From NCBI GenBank assembly GCA_019347715.1, contig JAHWKU010000003.1, positions 120,871-184,870 of the forward strand: a stretch of 64,000 bases of DNA, given 5' to 3'. Position 1 is the first letter of the stretch. Each line of letters opens with the position of its first letter. The notes under the pieces are model-generated. The model was given only the letters and a program-made list of their open reading frames with translations. It did not search any database and was not told the origin of the DNA. This DNA is from Actinomycetota bacterium (lineage in GTDB: Bacteria; Actinomycetota; CADDZG01; JAHWKV01). The position numbers and the translations under genes are program-made. Below are positions 59,349 through 64,000 of the stretch, piece after piece.

Positions 59349-60466
59349 TCTCTTATTTGCTGGTGTTGATGGTTGCCGCATTCGTTTCGTACGCGGTCAC
59401 CCCGCCGGTGATAGCTCTCAGCAGGAGGATGGGAGCGTTCGACGTTCCGACCGATCGTAAGGTCCACGCAAGGCCAACCCCGACCCTCGGAGGCATCGCG
59501 ATCTTCGTGTCCTTCTTGGCGGCCTTCGTCGCCGCATCATCTCTTCGAGAGTTCTCGACCTCCTTCGTTCAGTTCTTCCGCTGGCCACTTTCGGAGCCCG
59601 CCGGCATCGCTGCAGGAACGGCCATCATCTTTGTGGTCGGCATGTGGGACGACCTGGCGAAGCAGAGGGGGGAGGGGCTGACCGCTCCAGCCAAGCTGGC
59701 AGGCCAGATCCTCTCGGGCGGCATCCTGTTCCTCGCGGGAGTGAGGCTCGACTACTTCCTAGTTCCACTGATCGGGCCCATTCTTCTCGACCCCAACACG
59801 TCCGCGATCGTGACGATCCTTTGGATAGTCGTCATCGTGAATGCGGTGAATCTGATTGACGGGCTCGATGGCCTTGCCGCTGGGATCACGGCCATCGCTG
59901 CCGCTGCTTTCTTCATCTACTCGTATCAGGTGAGTCTGGGCCTCGCCGACGTGGAACAGCGCAACGCGCCTCTAATCGCGATCATCATTGTAGGCGCCAC
60001 GCTTGGCTTCCTGCGTTACAACTTCAATCCTGCCAAGGTATTCATGGGAGATTCCGGAAGCCACACGATCGGATATCTGCTTGCGGTTTCGAGCATCATC
60101 GGTGTCGGAAGGTCGACGACGAACCCTATCGCTGAGTCGCTGCTGTTCTACCTCCCGCTCGCCATTCCCCTCATCGTATTGGCGCTTCCCATACTCGATC
60201 TTCTGTTTGCCGTCATCAGAAGGGCTCGCAAGGGGAGGCACCCGTTCCACGCCGACAAAGAGCATCTGCATCACCGGCTGCTCGAGCTCGGCCATGGTCA
60301 TCGTCAGACGGTCTTGATCATGTACGCATGGACTGCGGTGGCGGCCGGAGTGACACTCACCTTCTCCTTTGTTCCCAACCCCATCTTCCGATTCATGTTT
60401 GCAGCCGCTGCGGTCGCAATCCTTGCCTATACCCTGCTTCCCACTCTCATACGATCGCGGACTTGA
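59345..60466 (+). CDS. wecA: Undecaprenyl-phosphate sugar-1-phosphate transferase (MraY/WecA family)
   Basis: 373 residues, about 11 membrane segments. Family motifs: KVHARPTPTLGGIAIF near 38, GMWDDLAKQ near 100, NLIDGLDGLAAG near 165, FMGDSGSHTIGYLLA near 233 and the DKEHLHHRLLELGHGHRQ loop near 305. This places it with WecA/TagO/Rfe (GlcNAc-1-phosphate transfer to decaprenyl or undecaprenyl phosphate) rather than MraY. It starts a cell-surface glycan chain such as arabinogalactan linker or teichoic acid. The position just before atp genes matches rfe in M. tuberculosis. Confidence 0.92.
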   Translation: MISYLLVLMVAAFVSYAVTPPVIALSRRMGAFDVPTDRKVHARPTPTLGGIAIFVSFLAAFVAASSLREFSTSFVQFFRWPLSEPAGIAAGTAIIFVVGMWDDLAKQRGEGLTAPAKLAGQILSGGILFLAGVRLDYFLVPLIGPILLDPNTSAIVTILWIVVIVNAVNLIDGLDGLAAGITAIAAAAFFIYSYQVSLGLADVEQRNAPLIAIIIVGATLGFLRYNFNPAKVFMGDSGSHTIGYLLAVSSIIGVGRSTTNPIAESLLFYLPLAIPLIVLALPILDLLFAVIRRARKGRHPFHADKEHLHHRLLELGHGHRQTVLIMYAWTAVAAGVTLTFSFVPNPIFRFMFAAAAVAILAYTLLPTLIRSRT

Positions 60467-61020
60467 CTGCCCCCCCTGGCCGGTTGGTCGTTGCCAGTCC
60501 GGACGACGTGATTGCTCATTCCGATGAGCTCGTGGAGATTTATGCTGAGGCGTTTTCCCAGCCACCCTGGAGCGAAGAACCCTCCCGCGTCGATATGTTT
60601 CGACGTCACATTCCGGCCTATTCCCGCCGCAAAGGTTTCGCAGCGGTATTCGCAGAGGGGGATGGACAAATCGTAGGGTTCGCGCTCGGGGCCCGCCTCA
60701 CATCCGCTGCATGGTGGTGGAAGGATGTTGCCTCACGCTTGACCGGCTCCCAGGTCGAGACCTGGCTGGCCGATTGCTACGAGCTGATCGAGATCGCGGT
60801 GCTGCCGCAGGTGCAAGGCAAGGGGATCGGAGGAGGCCTCCACGACCGGCTGTTCGAGGACGTAACCACCAAAACTGCTCTTCTTTCCACCCATCCGAAG
60901 GCGGACCGAGCCCTTTCGCTCTATCGAAGCCGGGGCTGGAAGGTGCTGATCGAGGATTTTCTGTACTCGCCTGTGGCTTCCTCTCGCCTGATCATGGGTT
61001 TCGAGCTGCCCGGGTCCTGA
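60463..61020 (+). CDS. GNAT family N-acetyltransferase
   Basis: 185 residues from the TTG overlapping the wecA stop (TTGA). GNAT features: EIYAEAFSQPPWSEEPSRVDMF near 25, VGFALGARLTSAAWWWKD near 70, the acetyl-CoA loop VLPQVQGKGIGGGLHDRLFE near 115, and ADRALSLYRSRGWKV near 150. The substrate is unknown; co-translation with wecA might mean a cell-envelope precursor, but this is only a guess from position. Confidence 0.85.
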   Translation: MTAPPGRLVVASPDDVIAHSDELVEIYAEAFSQPPWSEEPSRVDMFRRHIPAYSRRKGFAAVFAEGDGQIVGFALGARLTSAAWWWKDVASRLTGSQVETWLADCYELIEIAVLPQVQGKGIGGGLHDRLFEDVTTKTALLSTHPKADRALSLYRSRGWKVLIEDFLYSPVASSRLIMGFELPGS

Positions 61021-61068
61021 CCCAGGGCTGACCCCGCTGGCGGCATGAAAGCGCCTCTGTTAAAGTGA

Positions 61069-61086
61069 TTGTGAAAATTTTCACAA
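61069..61086. promoter_or_regulatory. Perfect Rex-type operator upstream of the atp operon
   Basis: TTGTGAAAATTTTCACAA is a perfect 18-base palindrome and a full match to the Rex consensus TTGTGAAWWWWTTCACAA. Rex is the NADH/NAD+-sensing repressor of respiratory genes. The inner TGTGA-N6-TCACA also fits the CRP consensus, so a CRP/FNR-type protein is the alternative. It lies about 110 bases before atpZ and about 40 bases upstream of a plausible -35 box. Confidence 0.75.
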
Positions 61087-61125
61087 AGTCCCGAGGGCGC
61101 CAATTGTGAGGGGTAGGCAGCGGAG

Positions 61126-61154
61126 TTGGGAGCGGGGGATGCTCGGGATACAAT
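61126..61154 (+). promoter_or_regulatory. Vegetative-type promoter of the atp operon
   Basis: TTGGGA (61126-61131), 17 bases, TACAAT (61149-61154): good spacing, five of six -10 matches and four of six -35 matches. Transcription would begin near 61161 and give a leader of about 18 bases before the atpZ ATG. A Rex operator 40 bases upstream of this promoter would be an atypical position for a repressor, so another promoter nearer the palindrome is possible. Confidence 0.55.
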
Positions 61155-61178
61155 CCGCCAACCAGTTCGGACTTTCTG

Positions 61179-61400
61179 ATGTCAAAGGAACCCAAACGCC
61201 CCTACTCGGTCATGTCCGGGTTCGGAGAAGCCATGGGCCTGGCGGCGGAGATCGTTGCCACGACCATGGTCGGGGCGGGTCTTGGGTGGCTGGCCGGCAG
61301 GTGGCTGGGATTCACGCTGGGTTTTGTGCTGATCGGCTCGCTCCTTGGAGGAGCGGCAGGAGCGAACAGGCTATACAGGGTATGGAAGAGGAAGTTGTAA
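61179..61400 (+). CDS. atpZ: AtpZ-like F0F1-ATP synthase accessory subunit
   Basis: 73 residues with two membrane helices: AMGLAAEIVATTMVGAGLGWLAGRWLG and TLGFVLIGSLLGGAAGANRLYRVWK. This is the AtpZ/AtpI-like (AtpQ) pattern of small proteins at the head of ATP synthase operons, thought to help assembly or ion supply of the F0 part. No good ribosome binding site precedes the ATG. The next gene starts inside its end. Confidence 0.8.
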   Translation: MSKEPKRPYSVMSGFGEAMGLAAEIVATTMVGAGLGWLAGRWLGFTLGFVLIGSLLGGAAGANRLYRVWKRKL

Positions 61401-61789
61401 CTAAAGGACCGCTTCTCAAGCGCCTGGGTTCCAAGGCGCTGGCCGTTGTCGTTGTCGGCAGTCTCGTAGCGTTCATGGCTTCAGGCCCGACAGCGGCCCT
61501 CGGGGCAGCAGCCGGAGTGCTGGCCGCTTGGTTCTATGCGTGGGGCTATATCGGTTCGCATGTGTCGAGAATCGGGCGCGAGCGGGCGTTCGATCCAGTC
61601 CTTGCCCGAACCGCCGTCTTTCGCATGCTGGCAGTTGGATTGGCGGGGGCCGCGATGTATTTGGTGGGGCGGACCGCTCTCATGGCTTTTCTCTTGTCAT
61701 TCGCCGTAGCATTCATCGTTCTCGTCTCGTCGGAGATCCCCAGAGTGACTCGCCACCTGCGAGCGCGCGGGGTCATTGGAGGTAGATAG
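61382..61789 (+). CDS. atpI: ATP synthase subunit I (AtpI-like)
   Basis: 135 residues from the ATG at 61382, which overlaps atpZ by 19 bases. Four membrane helices: LAVVVVGSLVAFMA, AALGAAAGVLAAWFYAWGYI, FRMLAVGLAGAAMYLVG and LMAFLLSFAVAFIVLVSSEI. The length, helix number and position before atpB fit the ATP synthase I family, an assembly factor for the c ring. Assigned mainly by position. Confidence 0.75.
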   Translation: MEEEVVTKGPLLKRLGSKALAVVVVGSLVAFMASGPTAALGAAAGVLAAWFYAWGYIGSHVSRIGRERAFDPVLARTAVFRMLAVGLAGAAMYLVGRTALMAFLLSFAVAFIVLVSSEIPRVTRHLRARGVIGGR

Positions 61790-61790
61790 A

Positions 61791-62627
61791 TTGAGCTCGC
61801 TGGTGCGTACGCTTGCCGCGGAGGCCGCAGAGGCCGCGGAGGAGCCCTCCCCGTTCGAAACGCTCATGTCTCACTTGACGCCACATCGTTACGGGTGGGC
61901 CCCCGAGTGGCAGTTCGGACCCTTCGACCTCTCGATCACCAACGCCGTCTTCAACATGTGGCTGGCCGCAGGTTTGGTAATCCTGATGTTCTGGATCGGA
62001 GCGAGCAAGCCCAAGATAGTCCCGAAGAAGTTTCAGAACTTCCTAGAAGTCGTTCACAACTTCGTCAAGGACAACATCGTTTACAACGTGATGAGCGCTA
62101 AGGATGCGCGGACCTGGTATCCGTTCATCGGGACGATTTTCTTCTTCATCTTCATGATGAACTTCGTCGGATTGATTCCGTACTTCGGTTTTACGCCGAC
62201 GTCGAACATCTTCGTGACGGCGGCCCTGGCTGTTTCCGTCTATCTGTTGGCCGTGGGTCTCGGGATGGTGAAGCACGGAGTTTTCACTTTCTGGAAGAAG
62301 ACTCTCGTGCCTCCGGACATCCCGAAGATGCTGCTTCCGCTCATGATTCCCATCGAGATCGTCTCCCAGCTGGCGAGGCCCTTTTCCCTTGCGGTGCGGC
62401 TATTCGCCAACATGCTCGCCGATCACATCATTCTTCTGATCTTCGTCGGCTTCATCTTCCTTGTCGGGACCACCTTTAGCCTCGCTCACCTCGTGGTGAT
62501 CCCAATTGCGATGCTTTTCGAAGTCGTCTTCACCGCCTTCGCGATCTTCGTTGCTTTCATTCAGGCGGTGATATTCGCGTTTCTCTCAACTATCTATATC
62601 AACGACGCACTACATCCTGGTCATTAG
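61791..62627 (+). CDS. atpB: ATP synthase F0 subunit a
   Basis: 278 residues from the TTG at 61791, chosen because GGAGGT (61778-61783) lies 7 bases before it. Six membrane helices. The essential arginine is in QLARPFSLAVRLFANMLADHI near 200, and AFIQAVIFAFLSTIYINDALHPGH closes the protein. It forms the proton half-channels beside the c ring. The start LSSLVRTLAAEAAEAAEEPSP is an acidic cytoplasmic tail before the first helix. Confidence 0.95.
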   Translation: MSSLVRTLAAEAAEAAEEPSPFETLMSHLTPHRYGWAPEWQFGPFDLSITNAVFNMWLAAGLVILMFWIGASKPKIVPKKFQNFLEVVHNFVKDNIVYNVMSAKDARTWYPFIGTIFFFIFMMNFVGLIPYFGFTPTSNIFVTAALAVSVYLLAVGLGMVKHGVFTFWKKTLVPPDIPKMLLPLMIPIEIVSQLARPFSLAVRLFANMLADHIILLIFVGFIFLVGTTFSLAHLVVIPIAMLFEVVFTAFAIFVAFIQAVIFAFLSTIYINDALHPGH

Positions 62628-62646
62628 GTAAGAAAGGAGAAATCAG

Positions 62647-62919
62647 TTGGAAGCACTAATTCTTGCTCAGGAAGCAGCTGCAGGTTTGACCGACAAAGCG
62701 TTCGCGCTCCTCGGCGGTGGCCTTTCCATCGGCCTGGCCGCTGGGGGAGGGGCGATAGGCATCGGCATCCTTTGGTCCAAAGGAATCGAAGGGATCGGAC
62801 GCCAGCCGGAGGCCCAAGGGACGCTCCAGGGACTCATGTTCCTTGGCTTCGCTCTGGCCGAAGCGCAGGTGCTTTACGCCTTCGTCTTCACCGTCCTTCT
62901 CCTGTTCGTTCTCGGCTAG
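62647..62919 (+). CDS. atpE: ATP synthase F0 subunit c
   Basis: 90 residues from TTG with AAAGGAG upstream. Two helices joined by the GRQPEA loop (51-56). The ion-binding carboxylate is Glu72 (FALAEAQVLYAFV). The residue after Glu is Ala, and no Ser/Thr pair follows as in sodium-binding rings, so proton coupling is likely. The N-terminal half has the GGGLSIGLAAGGGAIGIGI glycine packing motif. Confidence 0.96.
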   Translation: MEALILAQEAAAGLTDKAFALLGGGLSIGLAAGGGAIGIGILWSKGIEGIGRQPEAQGTLQGLMFLGFALAEAQVLYAFVFTVLLLFVLG

Positions 62920-62934
62920 TAAGGGAGGCTCGTA

Positions 62935-63477
62935 ATGATTCACCTGCTTGCCGTAGCTGAAGAATCCGAAGGCTTCAACCCGCTCAGCCCGGAGATGGGG
63001 CTCTACGTCTGGACCCTGATCGCGTTCATAGTCGTCTTTGCGGCCTTGGCGAAGTACGTCTTCCCGAAGCTCGAGGAAGGTCTTGCCGACCGGGAACGGC
63101 GCATCAAAGAAGACCTCGAGAAAGCCGAGGCCACCAAGACCGAGGCCGAGAAGATCCTCGAGGACTACACCAGGCGAGTTTCGCAGGCTAGGGAGGAGTC
63201 GAACAAGATCATCGAGGAGGCCCGCCAGTCCGCAGACCAGGTCCGCAAGGACTTGATTGCCAAGAGCGAAGCCGAGGCGCGCCTCATCCTGGGCAAAGCC
63301 CAGAACCAGCTCGAGGCTGAGAAAGACCGGGCCCTGAGCGAGCTGCAAACTCAGCTCGCCGCATGGTCTACCGAGATCGCATCCAAGATCGTCGAGCGCG
63401 AGCTCGATCCGGCCACTCAGAAGGAACTCGTTGAGAAGTTCATTACCGAGGTCCAGAAGGAAGGCTCTCCCCAGTGA
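62935..63477 (+). CDS. atpF: ATP synthase F0 subunit b
   Basis: 180 residues. One N-terminal membrane helix (GLYVWTLIAFIVVFAALAKYVF, about 22-43) followed by a long charged coiled coil (DRERRIKEDLEKAEATKTEAE...) that forms the peripheral stalk. Ribosome binding site AGGGAGG. Its stop codon overlaps the atpH start. Confidence 0.95.
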   Translation: MIHLLAVAEESEGFNPLSPEMGLYVWTLIAFIVVFAALAKYVFPKLEEGLADRERRIKEDLEKAEATKTEAEKILEDYTRRVSQAREESNKIIEEARQSADQVRKDLIAKSEAEARLILGKAQNQLEAEKDRALSELQTQLAAWSTEIASKIVERELDPATQKELVEKFITEVQKEGSPQ

Positions 63478-64000
63478 CGAGGGATTCCGCCAGCACGGGA
63501 TATGCCAAGGCGATCTTCGAGATTGCCCGGTCGGAGGGCGCCCTCGAGCGGGTGGCCGATGAGCTGTTTCGCATCGCCAGAACTCTGGAGAGCGAGCATC
63601 AACTGAGGCAGACCTTGACCGACATCGCACTGCCGGCCGAGGGCAAAGAGAAACTCATCGACGACCTGTTGAAGGAGAAAGCTTCACCTCACACCTTGAA
63701 CGTGCTCAAGTTCGTGGTGGGGGCCGGGAAGGCCAGAGATCTAGTCGACATCGCCGATGAGCTGGCCCGCCTCGCGGAAGAGGAATCGAATCGGGAGATC
63801 GCCGAAGTCCGAACTGCGGTGGAGCTCGACGACGCTACGAAGCAGCGTCTGCAGAAGGCTCTCGTAGCAGCGACGGGCAAGAACGTCTCGATGAAAGTGA
63901 TAGTTGACCCCAAGGTTCTTGGCGGGGTCTTCGCCAGAGTAGGCGACGTTGTTATCGACGGAACCGTCCGTCACAAGCTCGAGAGCCTGCGCGAGCACCT
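63474..64000 (+). CDS. atpH: ATP synthase F1 subunit delta, partial at the window end
   Basis: 175 codons from the GTG that overlaps the atpF stop (GTGA); the gene leaves the window still open. Delta features: STGYAKAIFEIARSEGALERVADEL at the start, a six-helix N-terminal domain, and the C-terminal signature ATGKNVSMKVIVDPKVLGGVFARVGDVVIDGTVRHKLESLREHL reaching the edge. Only a few residues should be missing. It joins the stalk to F1. atpA, G, D and C are expected next. Confidence 0.93.
   Translation, partial: MTRDSASTGYAKAIFEIARSEGALERVADELFRIARTLESEHQLRQTLTDIALPAEGKEKLIDDLLKEKASPHTLNVLKFVVGAGKARDLVDIADELARLAEEESNREIAEVRTAVELDDATKQRLQKALVAATGKNVSMKVIVDPKVLGGVFARVGDVVIDGTVRHKLESLREH

Overview
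The window looks like a chromosomal segment of a moderately GC-rich member of the Actinomycetota, outside the well-studied genera as far as can be judged by eye. Pointers are a WhiB1-type iron-sulfur regulator, a PdtaS-type sensor kinase beside a 70-residue biotinylated protein (an arrangement I recall from Mycobacterium), an RsbW/UsfX-SigF pair, DUF5317 and DUF4235 proteins, an RNA-binding insertion in Rho, F420-type LLM oxidoreductases, and the order hom-thrC-thrB-rho-rpmE-prfA-prmC-sua5-glyA-wecA-atp. I see no insertion sequence, prophage, CRISPR array or rRNA. There is one tRNA. No gap between genes exceeds about 160 bases.

Layout. 1-2.0 kb: the end of an HD-GYP phosphodiesterase, a membrane HD protein and DUF5317. 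2.0-6.6 kb: an acyl-CoA module with a crotonase, carboxyltransferase beta subunit, CsaA-like protein, SCP2 protein, BKACE and a free biotin carrier. 6.5-12.6 kb: a CAP protein, PdtaS-type kinase, methyltransferase, WhiB1, a decayed glycerophosphodiesterase and a class A PBP with a lipobox. 12.6-20.7 kb is a DNA-end repair island: ATP-dependent ligase facing Ku, and divergent from Ku the overlapping operon nurA-herA-sbcD-sbcC. 20.7-23.8 kb: a hydrolase, the SigF module and a KGG stress protein. 23.9-32.2 kb: lysA, argS, a response regulator, tRNA-Arg, a ferredoxin-cyclase fusion, a giant LuxR-type regulator and TerC. 32.3-42.6 kb: a GH13 enzyme, OYE and LLM oxidoreductases, a lipoate-ligase-like protein, the phosphoesterase and polymerase parts of LigD as two separate genes, YibE/F, and a MoxR/VWA/unknown trio. 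42.6-45.4 kb: an enolase-superfamily enzyme, a YihY-holin fusion and DUF4235. 45.4-64 kb is a long plus-strand housekeeping block: hom-thrC-thrB joined to cyclic 2,3-diphosphoglycerate synthetase, 2-phosphoglycerate kinase and a transaldolase-like gene, then rho, rpmE, DUF1385, prfA, prmC, sua5, rpiB, a DinB-like gene, glyA (minus strand), wecA, a GNAT gene and the start of the ATP synthase operon, cut off inside atpH.

Regulatory signals. The ku/nurA divergent region holds two outward-facing copies of TGTCGTAC-N8-TANNNT, the spacing of the mycobacterial RecA-independent (PafBC) damage promoter. Two GTTT-N15-GGGTA promoters of SigF/SigB type lie in front of an RsbW-like gene and the KGG gene, both next to sigF. 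A perfect 18-base palindrome with the Rex consensus stands before the atp genes. Genes are packed with 4-base overlaps (ATGA, GTGA, TTGA and perhaps CTGA), several first genes of operons are preceded by tiny overlapping reading frames, and two genes show an in-frame ATA at ideal distance from a strong ribosome binding site.

The best candidates for something under-described are the NurA-HerA-SbcCD operon sharing a paired damage-type promoter with Ku, and the two-gene cyclic 2,3-diphosphoglycerate pathway fused to the threonine operon. Family assignments rest on motifs read by eye; no database search was run.
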